NCBI GenBank assembly: GCA_036873135.1
Contig: JAPTYO010000011.1
Location: 13,092,747-13,156,746 of the forward strand
Source: Clarkia xantiana subsp. parviflora
Lineage: Eukaryota > Streptophyta > Magnoliopsida > Myrtales > Onagraceae
Reading direction: 5' to 3'
DNA: 64,000 nt
The notes beneath the pieces are model-generated. The model saw only the letters and a program-made list of their open reading frames with translations. It was not told the DNA's origin and searched no databases. How positions within the stretch are numbered: the first letter of the stretch is position 1; the number at the start of each line of letters is the position of its first letter. Of the stretch, positions 12,019 to 24,961 are shown piece by piece. Made by a program: the position numbers and the translations under genes.

Positions 12019-12613
12019 TGTTGGATTACAGGGCTAAATACTACAGAAGCATAAATACGGTACATGTTAATAATCACTATTACGCAGTGGAAGATGCGCA
12101 CATACCTTAATCGCTTTCCGTAGTCCCAAGATCTTGCTGAGGGAGTTCTCGATCCACCGGACGAAACCCGTAGAGGTTCTTCTTAAGGAAGCCCTAAGCG
12201 GTATAGTCTCCACAACAAAGCCTCTGATCGATTCTTGGCAGAGACAGATCACCGGAGTGTTTGCTCAAAGCAAATTGGCACACCCTTGGTGAAAGTGAGG
12301 TTCAGCCGAAGTATGTGTGTGTTAGGGAGGAGGGTTTTCTCTTAAATTACCACAAAGGATGATTGTGAATTACCCTAATAAAATCTCTAATACTCTCTAT
12401 TTATAGGATGGGCAAAGTGGACAAAAGTCTACTTTGTCCACTCCTAATATTCGGCCGACCTAGTGTATAAGGGAAGCTCAATTTTGGACATTTCATGTCA
12501 ATTGAGATTTGTGTCAAGCCAAATTTCCCTAATTTGACATTTACCCAATTGTCTCAGGTAACATATACATATTAACGGGCTTCCATTTACGGCGCCCTAT
12601 CACCATGCTAACA
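12019..12613 (-). mobile_element. Copia LTR (minus orientation, 5' LTR of a truncated element)
   Basis: Starts TGTTGGATTAC and ends ATGCTAACA, 595 bp. It is closely similar to the LTRs at 34786, 51545, 27021/34255 and, in reverse, 38001 and 45868. It contains the family's minus-strand TATA region (complement of CTCTATTTATAGG near 12397). Its 5' LTR status follows from the primer site beside it. No target duplication can be tested because the other end is missing. Confidence 0.85.
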
Positions 12614-14200
12614 GTTAATTATCCCAAAATTTGAAAGCCGACGTTGTTAGGTTAGTTCATTTACGTACTATACGTTTAAAAGTAATTACGATTCTTTTGG
12701 TATTTAAAAAATTGTATAAAAAAAATATAATATATAAATGAGCACATAATTTTTTAAAAATAATGATTGCAATAATTTAAAAATTACATTACAAAAAAAT
12801 ATAAAAACAATACATTAAAGCTGCCAATTAAAATAAAAATTAACACATATATATATATATATTGAGACTACATAGAATTGTCACACACATTACTAAATTG
12901 CCAGAGATGTTCGACCAAATCGTCTTGAATCTTTTGTCAGTTTGATTTGGTAATTCACTATGGAAGAATTAAATATAACTTTAGAAGTGTTGAATCTTTT
13001 CAATAATTATACGCTACTTTACTATAGTAATATTACTAATAGGTGAAGTCTTTACTCAACGTGCATGATGATTGATAAATATAATTATTGATATAATAAT
13101 AGTGATTAATTAAATTAATTGAATCAATATTATTTCATCATGTCGGTGTATATCTTCTATTCATCGACTTACATGTTTTGATTCATCGTCGCTAGTAGAA
13201 TCACGTTTATGTACACTAATTAGATACATATTAGTAAATCGGTTAAGGGTGAAGCCATCATTTGTTTTTATTAATGATTTTAATATACATAAAACAAAAC
13301 TATATTGTATATCATCCTAAAAATATAATTTTTATATAATGTATCATAATAAAAAAATATATTCCTTTTATAGAATAATAATATAATAAATAGATTATAA
13401 ATAAATATATACGTATTAAAATAATATAATATTTTTTAATAAAAAAATTATTCCACGTTTAATAATATGGAATTCTATACTATTTTTCAAGATTTAGAAT
13501 TGACGGTTGTGTTATATAGTAAAATATAAACAAATTGAGTCTGGAAACTCTGAAATTGATTCGAAGTTAAAAAGTAGTAATTTTGGTTCGTGTCATTATT
13601 TAACTTATTTAATATTAAAAACGGCATATTACGGCTCGTGTCATTTTCCGACTTAGCGTAGCATAATTATATATATATATATAAGAAGAAAAGCAAAACA
13701 ATTTAATAAAATAATATTAAAGAGTAGGAACCGACATGAACAGTAACGTGGGAGTTCCTACAAGTACGAACTGTCAACTTCACTATTTACTTGATAATGA
13801 CAAAACTGTAATATTAGTAATCATAGTCATGCCTAGTGGCGTCTAGTCAGCATCCAGTGGCAAATCTAGGAACTATGAACTCCCATTTTGAAACTAAGAA
13901 GTTCTATTGAAATGCAAAGTTCCTATTTAATTATTACAAATAGGAACCAACAGTAAATATAACTAGAATGTCTCTACCGTAACAAATTAACAACATGGAA
14001 CTATTTTTGCCCACTAGCAACCACAGTATAAATTAGTTTTGACTTTTTTTTTTTTTATATTATATATATATTATATTATTATCCACATCAACCTCGCCCG
14101 ACTACACAATAAGTATAAGATACTCAATTTCCAATTTTACCCTCATATTTTCAAGAAACTTCAACCCTGTCCCTTTCCATTCCCCCTGTGTAAATTCTAA
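12614..14200. other. AT-rich spacer upstream of alpha-COP
   Basis: Very AT-rich DNA with short (TA)n runs (about 12847-12862 and 13668-13684) and no supported gene. The last few hundred bases presumably carry the alpha-COP promoter; no single TATA box stands out in the T/A-rich stretch 14045-14085. Confidence 0.5.
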
Positions 14201-14383
14201 CACAGAGGTACGGCCACGAGACTTGGAGGCTCTCTTAGATCTAAAGGAGAAAACCGATCAACTCTCTTTCTCTCTCTCGTGATTCTGATATTCCTCTCGA
14301 CGAGCTCATGGTAGCTGCGGCGCTGCCAGTATAGATTCCTGAGTAATTGCTCTCGATCTCTTCATAGATTGATCAGATCTGCG

Positions 14384-14883
14384 GTATGATCGTCTTTCTT
14401 TGCTTTATACATTTGAGTTTTGAATCAAACGGTTGTTAGTGGGTTGGATCTTCACTCATTTTAGTTGAATTAGGTGGTTATTAGGTTCTCGCGTTTCCCG
14501 ATTGATCATCTCGCTCCACTATTGTGTTTCCCTTGAATGCAATCACGTCAGGTTGTTATTAGGTTCTCGCTTTACCCGATTGATCTTTGGGCTCCACTAT
14601 TGGGTTTCCCTTGAATGCATTGATGCTGGGTAGTAATAGTTTATGCTTCTGTGTTGAAGCATTGAGCTTTTGGTTCCATGTTTTTTCAATTTCGGATCTT
14701 TAATCTCAGTGATCTGTTATGAATTTTTTAGAATTTTCAGTCAGGAAAATTCGTTACTGTTAAGTCAGATCACAAGAGATGATCTTGCTCGTACTTGATA
14801 GTAATAGTTTACTTTATAGTTTATGTGCTAATTTCTTCATTGGAGAGATCGGAAGTCATTAATCATGGTTGTGTTAATTACAG
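14384..14883 (+). other. Probable intron in the alpha-COP 5' UTR
   Basis: A donor (GCG|GTATGATCG at 14384) follows a CT-rich leader (CTCTCTTTCTCTCTCTCG at about 14261). An acceptor (TTAATTACAG at 14883) lies 27 bases before the start codon. Leader introns are common in plant housekeeping genes and often raise expression. A roughly 78-bp segment (from about 14474, again from about 14552) is duplicated in tandem inside it. Inferred from splice motifs only. Confidence 0.55.
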
Positions 14884-14910
14884 TTGCTAAAGTAGTGGTG
14901 ATTGGAGAAG

Positions 14911-15375
14911 ATGTTGACGAAGTTTGAGACAAAGAGCAATAGGGTCAAGGGGCTGAGTTTCCACAGCAAGCGTCCATGGATCCTCGCTTCTTTACACAGT
15001 GGTGTGATCCAGCTATGGGATTACCGGATGGGCACACTGATTGATAGGTTTGATGAGCATGATGGGCCTGTTCGCGGGGTTCATTTCCACAAATCCCAGC
15101 CGCTTTTTGTTTCTGGAGGTTCTTTTTCTTCATTTGAACTGTTAGCATGAAATGCATCTTAGGTGTTGTAACATTCTTATAGGTTTTAGAGGATCTGAAA
15201 AATATATTTTAAAGTATAATTTGAACTGGAATTCCAGACTCATTAGTATTGATAATTCAGTTATTTCTGGCTTACTCAACTTGATGGTTCTTTTGGTTCA
15301 TGTCCCAGATAAGAAATATATTGGTTTCGGGTTGAAAAAAGTTCTATCTGCATTACTTTTCAGAGGAAAGAGCTG

Positions 15376-15427
<52 letters not shown>

Positions 15428-18400
15428 TTTTGTCATTTCTAACAGATTTTGCACTTAAGCAGTGATTTCTAGAGTTTGTGTATTTCCCGTTTATCATCTA
15501 AGTTAGTTACTGTACTCTGTACCTTCTAGCAGTTACTTTACAGGTCTCTGTGGTAAAGACTGCAACAATTCAGCATGTCCCCTGACTTATCTTTAATCTG
15601 TATATTGTGTTTACTTGTTGATAATTGTGGACAGGTGTTGGATTGAACAATATGAGGAATAGGCACATCACTTAAATTGTTATTTTTTTTCCTTTTCTTT
15701 TGCAGGAGATGACTACAAAATCAAAGTTTGGAACTATAAGACGTGCCGTTGTCTATTTACCCTTTTAGGCCACCTTGATTACATCCGCACCGTTCAATTT
15801 CACCATGAGCACCCATGGATCGTGAGTGCTAGCGATGACCAGACTATTCGTATATGGAACTGGCAGTCCCGTACTTGTATATCTGTTTTGACTGGTCACA
15901 ATCATTATGTGATGTGTGCCACATTTCACCCAAAAGAAGATCTTGTGGTCTCAGCTTCTCTTGATCAGACTGTTCGAGTTTGGGATATTAGTGCCTTAAA
16001 GAAGAAGACAGCATCACCTGGTGATGACATGCTACGGTTGAGTCAGATGAATACTGACTTATTTGGAGGGGTTGATGCTGTTGTCAAGTATGTTTTGGAA
16101 GGTCATGATCGTGGAGTGAACTGGGCTTCATTTCACCCTACACTTCCACTGATAGTCTCTGGAGCGGATGACCGACAAGTCAAATTATGGCGGATGAATG
16201 GTAATAATTCGACAAGTGTTTGATTGTTTGGCATGCTGACAGACACGTCCAGTTGATTTTTGCATTTCGAGAGTTAAGAAAACTATTATATTTATTTCTA
16301 GGCATCTGCACTCTGTGCTGTATAAGATATTTTTATTTTATAACCATAGTCTGAGCAGTTTAAAAAATATTACCTTAGAATACACGGTGAGCGTAAGAGA
16401 ACTTATGTTAAAAAAATCAATTCCTAAGATCTCTTGATGCACCAAACTTTGGTGTTTTCTAGCACAAAATGGAAAAGAAGTAACAGATACACATACCTGG
16501 TGCTCCCGCCAAATGTTACTTCTCCTTGCTTTTCTACTTCCATATAGAAATATAGTGGAGTATTTGTTTCACTCTCTTCGGGCCACAATCACAATCTGTA
16601 TGACCACTGCCTTATTTTGCTGCTTAATTTAACTCTATGCGTAGCTGACTTACTTTTTTTTTGTTTTCAGATACTAAGGCTTGGGAGGTTGATACTTTAA
16701 GAGGGCACATGAACAATGTATCATGTGTGATGTTTCATGCCAAACAAGACATTATAGTATCCAATTCTGAAGACAAAAGTATTCGAGTTTGGGATGCAAC
16801 AAAGAGGACGGGGGTGCAAACTTTCCGTCGTGAGCATGACCGTTTCTGGATCCTATCTGCCCATCCGGAGATGAATCTCTTGGCGGCCGGTCATGACAGT
16901 GGCATGATAGTATTTAAGTTGGAGAGAGAACGACCTGCCTTTGCTGTTAGTGGTGATGCACTATTTTACACCAAGGATCGGTTTTTGCGATTCTATGAAT
17001 TTTCTACTCAGAGGGACACACAGGTTATTCCTATTCGACGCCCTGGATCCACTAGCCTCAATCAAAGTCCAAGAACACTGTCGTATAGTCCTACAGAAAA
17101 TGCAGTTCTTATTTGCTCTGATGTGGACGGCGGTTCTTATGAACTTTATGTTGTTCCCAAGGACAGTATCAGTCGGGGAGATAGCGTACCTGAGGCTAAG
17201 AGAGGTACAGGTGGCTCTGCCGTGTTTGTTGCACGTAATAGGTTTGCTGTCCTGGACAGAAGCAGCAACCAAGTCTTGGTCAAGAACCTCAAGAATGAGA
17301 TTGTCAAGAAGGGTGCTCTCCCTTCTCCTGCAGATGCAATATTCTATGCTGGAACTGGTAACTTGCTTTGTAGGTCGGAGGACAGGGTTTATATATTTGA
17401 TCTCCAGCAGCGATTGGTTCTTGGTGAGCTGCAGACACCATTTGTGAAGTATGTTGTATGGTCCAATGACATGGAAACAGTTGCTTTGCTTAGCAAACAC
17501 GCCATTATTATTGCCAGCAAGAAGCTTGTTCATCAGTGCACTCTTCATGAAACGATTCGTGTGAAGAGTGGAGCGTGGGATGAAAATGGGGTTTTCATTT
17601 ATACCACCCTGAACCACATCAAATACTGTCTCCCCAATGGTGACAGTGGAATCATCAAAACCCTAGATGTTCCCATATACATGACAAAGGTTTCAGGGAA
17701 TTCCATCTTTTGTCTAGACCGTGATGGAAAGAACCGTGTTATCGTAATCGATGCTACTGAATATATGTTCAAGTTGTCTCTACTGAAGAAGAGATATGAC
17801 CATGTGATGAGCATGATCAAGAGCTCGCGGCTCTGTGGTCAGGCCATGATTGCCTATTTGCAGCAGAAGGGGTTCCCTGAAGTAGCTCTCCATTTTGTGA
17901 AAGATGAGAGGACGCGATTCAATCTGGCTCTTGAGAGTGGTAATATTGATATTGCTGTCGCTTCAGCCAACGTGATTGATGAAAAGGATCACTGGTACAG
18001 GTTGGGAGTGGAGGCTCTCCGCCAAGGCAATAAAGGGATAGTGGAGTATTGTTATCAGAAGACCAAAAATTTCGAGAGGTTGTCTTTCCTCTACCTTGTG
18101 ACTGGAGATATGGACAAGTTGACCAAAATGCTCAAGATTGCTGAAGTTAAGAATGATGTCATGGGTCAGTTCCATAACTCACTGTATCTGGGTGATGTTA
18201 GGGAGCGTGTTAAGATTCTGGAGAATGCGGGTCAGCTGCCTCTTGCTTACATAACTGCTTCTGTGCATGGGCTTCAAGATGTTGCTGAGAGGTTAGCTGA
18301 AGAATTAGGAGATAATGTTCCAGCCTTACCTGAAGGTAAGAAGCCTTCACTATTGATGCCTCCAACTCCAGCTATAAGCGCCAAGGACTGGCCACTTCTA

Positions 18401-19624
18401 AGAGTCATGAGGGGTATATTTGAGGGTGGACTGGATAGCGGTATGAAGGGTGTAGAGGAAGAAGATGAGGAGGAGGCTGTGGATGGTGACTGGGGTGAGG
18501 AACTTGATATGGTTGATGTTAATGGTCTAGAGAATGGAGATGTAACTGCTATTCTGGAAGAAAGAGAAGAAGGTGAAGAGGATGAGGAGGGAGGCTGGGA
18601 TCTTGAGGATTTGGAGCTCCCCCCTGAAGTAGAAACTCCCCGAGCATCTGTTAATGCGAGATCTTCTGTCTTTGTGGCCCCCACTCTGGGGATGCCCGTG
18701 AGTCAGATCTGGATCCAGAAATCATCTCTTGCTGCTGAGCATGCAGCTGCTGGTAACTTTGATACTGCTATGAGGTTGCTCAACAGGCAGCTTGGTATAA
18801 AGAACTTTGCTCCTCTGAAATCCTTTTTCCTTGATCTTCACAATGGCAGCCATAGCTATCTCCGCGCTTTTTCTTCAGCTCCAGTGGTGTGTTTAGCTAT
18901 TGAGCGTGGTTGGAGCGAAGCAAACAGCCCCAATGTGAGGGGACCTCCCTCACTCATCTACAACTTCTCTCAGCTTGAGGAGAAGCTGAAGCTCGGTTAC
19001 CGTGCAACAACTGCTGGGAAGTTTGTGGAAGCTCTGCGTCTCTTCCAAGGCATCCTCCAAACAATTCCCTTGATTGTGGTGGAGTCAAGGAGGGAGGTGG
19101 ATGAAGTGAAGGAACTGATCATCATAGTGAAAGAGTATGTATTGAGTCTGCAGATGGAGATTAAGAGGAAAGAAATGAAAAGTGACCTGAGCCGACAAAT
19201 GGAGCTCGCTGCCTACTTCACTCACAGCAAGCTACAGCTACCTCACCTGAGGCTAGCATTACAGAGTGCCATGATGATCTGCCACAGGGGAAAGAACTAT
19301 GTGACAGCAGGAAACTTTGCTAGGAGGCTGCTCGAGACGAACCCGACTAGTGAAGCTCAGGCAAAATCAGCGAGACAGGTTTTGCAGCAAGCTGAGAGGC
19401 TTAACAGTGATGCTTGCCAGTTGAACTACGACTTCAGAAACCCGTTTGTGGTGTGTGGAGCCACGTATGTGCCAATCTACCAAGGTCAGAAGTTTGTCTC
19501 CTGCCCGTACTGCACCTCTCGGTTCGTCCCGGGCCAGGAAGGGAATCTTTGTGTGGTTTGTGATCTTGCTGTGATTGGAGCTGACGCGTCTGGACTCCTC
19601 TGCTCTCCTTCTCAAGTTCGATAA
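14911..19624 (+). CDS. alpha-COP: Coatomer subunit alpha (alpha-COP), complete, three exons
   Basis: Large scaffold subunit of the COPI coat that drives Golgi-to-ER and intra-Golgi retrograde transport. Exons: 14911-15118, 15706-16200, 16671-19624, all with GT-AG introns and exact frame joins, giving 1218 residues, the usual plant length. ATG at 14911 begins [18 protein letters not shown], the family's conserved N-terminus; an upstream in-frame TTG is not needed. Residues about 7-320 are WD40 repeats (such as [35 protein letters not shown]), which in this family bind dilysine cargo tails. The middle is the coatomer WD-associated region. An acidic stretch lies at about 828-880. The C-terminal domain, which binds epsilon-COP, ends with paired cysteines (CPYC and CVVC, about residues 1178-1196) and [11 protein letters not shown]. 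No stop, frameshift or missing block was seen. Confidence 0.98.
15378..15422. repeat. (AT)n microsatellite in alpha-COP intron
   Basis: About 45 bp of uninterrupted TA/AT dinucleotide in the intron between exons 1 and 2. Likely length-variable among individuals. Confidence 0.95.
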
Positions 19625-20075
19625 TTTAGTACCAGCTTCGTTCGGAAACTTCATACAATATGATATGATGAGACGCCATTGCTCGAGATGCTGCAGCGTG
19701 ATGAGAAAGTAAGTGCTTGATGTTAATGAGAAAGTGGTTGATGTTAGTTTTGCTGTTTTACTTATACTGTTTAACTCGGTCTCCTTTTATTTTTCTTATC
19801 TTATCTTATAAAAAGGATTTGTGATTACAATTTTCAGGTGTAATAATCTCAACTTTAAGATTTTGGTACCGCACTATTCTTTTTTTCATTCTTGTTCTTG
19901 TTTGTTGTTGATAAGAGGTTAAGAACGATTTGGACCCTTATATTAATCATTATGGAAGATGATAATAGTTGTAAGCAGGCATTAGAAGCCTGAACAGTTT
20001 TAAATGTTCTTCTGTGCTGGATTTTTATTGTGTATTATGTTGTGGAAGCTGCCGAAGCGTTTTTTTTTTTTTTTT
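19625..20075 (+). other. Alpha-COP 3' flank
   Basis: Contains the presumed 3' UTR, with T-rich stretches and AATAAT-like signals, then spacer DNA ending in a poly-T run (20061-20075). No other gene seen. Confidence 0.6.
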
Positions 20076-20618
20076 GGTTAATAACTAATAAACTGTCTGA
20101 GGTTTGACCGACGTTGAAATTGACTGTACAAGTTTGGTAGTTGATGAATTTTGGTGTCTCCGACTATTTTGGGTTAAGTCTAACGGAAGTGTATCATGTG
20201 ACCACGTGAGCTCGATAAAAATGATATCTCAAAAACGCCCCTCCGTGAAAAATCTGACTTTCCGTTACCTAGTGAATTGACGAAATTACCCCTCCTAGCT
20301 AAATCAACAACTATAGGATTTTTGGGTGGTGGCTGGCCGGATGTGAGTGATTGTCGACCGGAGTAGGGTGGTGGCCGGTCGAAGTTGAGTGGTGGTTGTT
20401 TTAATTTTACTCTAGGGGTAATTTTGTCACTTTATATTTGGAAGAAATGGCAATCCCGACTTTTTGCAACATTATATCAAAATTAATAGCAATTTTGGAC
20501 GGAAAATCAAATTTCAACAAAGTCCAACCACAGACAGTCCATTTCAATACTTTAAAGTTCAGACACCAGATTTCAACATGGGTCAAACATCATACAGTTT
20601 ATTAGTTAGTTATTAACC
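20076..20618. mobile_element. Small Mutator-like TIR element related to the one at 573-1567
   Basis: Left end GGTTAATAACTAATAAACTG and right end CAGTTTATTAGTTAGTTATTAACC are inverted repeats. Subterminal motifs are shared with the PreP-intron element: GGTTTGACC, a CTAACGGAAGT...CATGTGACCA block, GTCCAAC...CAGAC, and a GGTGGTGGCCGG core. Flanks are T-rich, and the two 9-bp flanks (TTTTTTTTT and ATTTTTATT) match at 7 of 9 positions, so the target duplication is only suggestive. About 543 bp, no coding capacity. Confidence 0.7.
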
Positions 20619-22720
20619 ATTTTTATTTTCAAATTGATAACATGGTTTCATATTGGAAGTGTTGAAGGGGTGTACATAAACCGGCTATCTTCCAAGTTTG
20701 TTTCGACTTAAATACAAATTATCGAGCTTGAACTTGGTCGTGGTTAAGTTGAAATTCAAACTCAGCTTGCATTCAAGTTCAATGTAATTAAGTAAAGCAT
20801 TCATTGTTGAGTAATCGTTCGTTATCTAACTGGAAACATTGGTCAGGAAGCTTCCTCCCAGCAAGCAAGACGAGATCATCACTTCTCTCAATAATGAATT
20901 TACTTGAATTCTTCTAATGCTTAGCCTTAGATGTTATTTCCAAAAAATCTTGAAGGACCTCCACGAAAACATTCATCGTAGTCACGTGCTCTAATCTTCT
21001 GAGCTACAAGCCCTGCCTCGTTTCCACATGATCTGCTTTCGGGAATACCCTCAAAATGAAAAGTATATCACAATAAGTTATCATTTTCTTTTCAATTACT
21101 TCACAAACCAATTCGAATTTGACTAATTTATATAGTAATAACTAATTAATACAAAATAAATAATAATAAAGCTTGTTTAAACTAATATATAATAACTAAT
21201 AAAGCTTATTTAGGTTTGCGAGTAATTTGAGTCGAAGATTTTCAAGCTCGAAATCAACTAGATAGATCAAAATGTTCGATTCAAGCTCGACTCAACTTGA
21301 AATATTTTTAGTTAAATTTGAGTTTCAATAGCACATGAATAATTTGATTCACCTACACCTCTAATTGGAACGCGATATGGATAATGGTACAAGCTACACT
21401 TCAGTGTTAAATTCAGAGAAGTCTTGATTTTCGAATAGGGTTAACCTAAGATTAGCTAGTGTATTATTTTATGAAAATGAAAATAATATTAAACAAAAAG
21501 TTGCAGCGATTCAACACGAATCTGACCAATAGAAATTCAAAACAATCTAGTCGCTACTTTCAATTAAATAGGACTCACATGTATTCACAATATATTTCAA
21601 AGTACAAACTCGAGTTTACTCACACAATATTTTAAAAAATTGGATTGTTGATGAACCTCAATGCTAGCTATAGCGACCGCAACCGAGTTTGCTTCCGGTA
21701 GATATGTCATATATTGTATCTCTTAAGTCCAAATAAAAGTTTATGCAATCCAAAACAATGTGCATAAGTTTCAAATTGACGTAGAACTATCCGATATAAA
21801 TTATTGTGCAAAAGTATCAGTTTCAACCTGTAATGACTCAGTTCCCAATCTAAGAGTAAGATAAATTTCATCTCGGATTGCCTAAAGTTCCGCGACAAGA
21901 CTATTCGTAATTTCCAAATTCCTAGAAAATCGGGATATCAAATTTCTATTAGAGTCACGGATGACTCCTCCCGCTTTCTCCGCCCGCTCCCGCTTTCTTC
22001 AGTTTTTAGATTTTACTTCAAAGTTTAAAGTACTACATTGATTCCGACTGGTTACTCGTTTTAGAATTCAGACCACTGAGGCAAAATGATTTCAAGCAAC
22101 ACTTTGTCCTATATACATCAGTAGCAAACAACAATTTACTCTTCATTAAGTTACTTCTCATCATCAAATCCAAAGCTGAGCTAATAGACTTCAACTATTT
22201 GAGTTACTTCTCATCATCAAATCCAAAGCTGAGCTAATAAACTTCAACTATTTGAGTCGAACACGGAAATCTCCGAATCGTAACTAACTCATAGCTCAAA
22301 AATAATATCAAAATACCAAAAACAACCCAAAAGTAAAAAAAAAACTAAGCCACACACCAAAATAAAACCCTAACTACCACATCCATATACACAATCATAG
22401 AAACTGCTTCATAAAAGAAATTGACACTAATTGCTGCTAAATGGCAAACATTAATAATAGTCCCGAAAGTTTTTCCTTCTTAATTTAAAACACTAGTTTT
22501 CTTTCATTCCAAGTAACGAGTTGTTAATGTAAAAATTTAATATTTACGTTAAGTTTGTATAAAGATTCAATCGTGAGAACAAATCATTATTCGATTTATC
22601 ACGATTAGCCCGATAATTATCAAAACCTAGTTAGGGTTTCAAGAACCAAACCCTAACCTTAATTATCTACGGTTTCACTCCGGTGACTTAGGGTTATCGG
22701 ATCGGATCCGGACGGGGTGA
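20619..22720. other. AT-rich spacer with decayed repeats
   Basis: No gene supported. A 55-bp direct duplication occurs at about 22147-22200 and 22201-22256 (GAGTTACTTCTCATCATC...CAACTATTT). The rest is AT-rich and without recognisable coding capacity. Confidence 0.5.
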
Positions 22721-22890
22721 AACAAGGTCAGTCGGCCCGTCCTATGGCGGCTGTGGTGCTATGGTTGGCAGTGGTGGTTCGCCGGCGGCAGCACTAGGTG
22801 GCCAATGACCAGCCGGTGAAGCTCGATCCTTCTCGTGACCTTGGAGCCAAACCACATGAGAGTCAGCGCTCTCAACCACTAGACCAAAAT
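22721..22890 (-). mobile_element. tRNA-derived SINE-like fragment
   Basis: On the minus strand, TGGTCTAGTGGTTGAGAGCG (complement of plus 22867-22886) matches a tRNA A-box and D-arm (TGGTCTAGTGG), followed by GCTGACTCTCATG. A weak B-box-like GGATCGAGC appears about 50 bases on. This is the typical head of a plant SINE. A poly-A tail and target duplications were not found. Confidence 0.35.
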
Positions 22891-23900
22891 TGCTAGTGGT
22901 ATATTAATGAACGAAGCAATACATATATCTATATAATTTTAAAAAAAATATTATTTATGTGTTTTTTATTTATTAGTTTTCTAACTAAAACTATTAAAGA
23001 GTGAATGGTTTACAAATTACTCTCAATTAAACCATTTCAACATACTTCCTACCTTGGAGTATTCATAATTGAGATAACTATAATAACAGTTATTTGAGAT
23101 ATTTAAGGAAAAATTTAGGTCAGATTATTATTAACCATGAGATAAAGATGGACTGGTCAATCATCTAAGGAATAAAAAAAAGTTTTTATTTATTTTATAT
23201 ATTTAATTGCTAGCTAATTTGTAAATAATTTATCTTATGTTCGGCCAAAATAATAATAATAACTAATTTTCTATTAATTAATTACTTGTTTATTAATAGC
23301 ACTTTTTTTTGTTTCAAATATATTCTTCTACTACTAAATAACTATAATTACTATATCATAAAATACATAAAAAATGATAAACTATATTATTATTGCTTAG
23401 AGATTAGTTATAGTTAGATACTTTTTTTTTTTGGCAAAATAGAAACTATTTCCCCAAACCAAAGTTATAAATGCCCTATAATATTTGTGAAGATTAATAA
23501 AATTATCAACTTAAATTCAACTAATTTTAAATATTTGATAAGAAAACAAAATGGTGTAATATACACACATCGAATGGTAGGAATAAAACGAACTAATATT
23601 TAAACGTTATTTATAATTTTCTAACTAGATGAAAATCATCACATATTATATTTAGCAGTGGTACCTGTCCAAACTAATATTTAGTAATTAAAACTTTCAA
23701 TTATCGCCATGTGTTTAGCTAATACATACATGTTTCACTTTGCTTTGGACACAAATTGGTTGTGATTAGCAACTAAATATTAGTTCATCACTAAATAGTT
23801 TCGCGAATATATAATTTGTGATTAAATTCATATGTAGCTACTAAAAAAATTAAATTTTAGTGACTAACTATATTATGGTCAAAATATGTTTTTTTGTAGT
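22891..23900. other. AT-rich spacer ending in a CACTA-like terminus
   Basis: No gene. At 23889-23901 the sequence TTTTTTTGTAGTG is the complement of CACTACAAAAAAA, the terminus of plant CACTA (En/Spm-like) transposons. It is preceded by TAGTGACTAAC-type subterminal motifs. The opposite end was not found, so only a remnant is claimed. Confidence 0.4.
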
Positions 23901-23915
23901 GTACAACTTATACAA

Positions 23916-24421
23916 ACTCTGATACCACTGTAAGAAATAATAGGAATAATCACAAACAACCGATAATTGATAGTAAGCCCACTAACAAGTTATGGAGAGA
24001 TTATCCTCACACATCCTGCTCGAAGATGTGGTTCACCCGTATGGTTAACTCCACACTCTGATCTTCGAGTCCCCAAGCTTAATGATGAAGCCGATTCGTA
24101 CTCCTCGCCTTGATCTTCAAGATTCGTGCTCAATGATTCTTAACAAGATTGTATTGCGACTTGTCGACCGGTGTCCTCCAATTGATACGGTTAAGTATGG
24201 TAAATGAGGCTCTGGTCTTCACGGACTGAATCTCTCGGAGAAAAGGAGGTTAACTATAGAATTATTAAGGCAATATTTTAACTTGTTGGTGGTGTAAGGA
24301 TTATGAGGAATACATTTTTTCTTATATGTCGCTTAGGCCGAATGAAACTTACTATATATATATATAGAGTGAGGGGTGACTTGATTACTAAGTAATGTAT
24401 ATCTATAAAGATATATCAACA
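23916..24421 (-). mobile_element. Copia LTR with adjacent primer-binding site, second family
   Basis: On the minus strand the candidate LTR runs from TGTTGATATATC (plus 24421) to TTCTTACA (plus 23929), about 493 bp. It is followed after one base by TGGTATCAGAGT (plus 23916-23927), the initiator tRNA-Met primer site. A TATA-like CTATATATATATATAG occurs near plus 24350. It differs from the TGTTGGATTAC family elsewhere in the window. The internal region beyond the primer site is gone. The outer end was set by the TG...CA rule and is the less certain one. Confidence 0.55.
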
Positions 24422-24958
24422 ATATAATATTGTCATGAGAGGAGGACCAAAGTATTTTTGTATTAAATTTTTGTACCAAAGTGTTTTTCCTTTTTCATCA
24501 AACCAACTAATTTATCGGCCTTTACTAAAAACAGAAACTCATGGACAAAAAATTCAACCATGTTATAATTATCTGATGATTGTTTTTTGCCATCAAAATC
24601 CTTTTGTTATAAGTTTTTTTCTAACTTTTAGACTTAATCATTTATTAGAGTATTAAAATTTAAATATTAGTTGAAGTTATTTTAATATATACATTCGACT
24701 CTATAATTAATAAATTTTATATTATCAACTTTTTTATTGATGCGTGGAAAATTACGTGGCATATATGAATGACTAATTTTTATTCATTCAGTTAAATATT
24801 TTAGTATAATATAAATTAATCTAAATTTTAATTTTAGAGTGAATTTATTGATTGAACAATGTAAAAGATAAATTGTTAAGCCTAAAAGTTGGTAGAAAAA
24901 AAAACGAATTAGATAGCAAATGAAATTATCTCATAGTTAGGGAAATTCTTGTGTAGGT
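24422..24958. other. AT-rich spacer
   Basis: No gene or clear repeat seen. A 73-codon frame from 24435 has no recognisable features. Confidence 0.5.
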
Positions 24959-24961
24959 TTA

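Noticed and set aside
11487..12037. Frames of 74-131 codons on both strands
   Set aside because: Generated by the GC-rich palindromic block and the adjacent copia leader.
14902..14910. Earlier start for alpha-COP
   Set aside because: It would need a TTG start; the ATG at 14911 gives the family's conserved N-terminus.
15152..15442. 96-codon frame ending in an Ile-Tyr run
   Set aside because: Lies in an alpha-COP intron and reads through the AT microsatellite.
16941..18684. Several shadow frames of 70-218 codons
   Set aside because: They overlap alpha-COP exon 3 in other frames; the coding frame is certain.
22840..22890. Functional tRNA gene
   Set aside because: An A-box-like segment is present but no complete cloverleaf, good B-box or acceptor pairing could be built.
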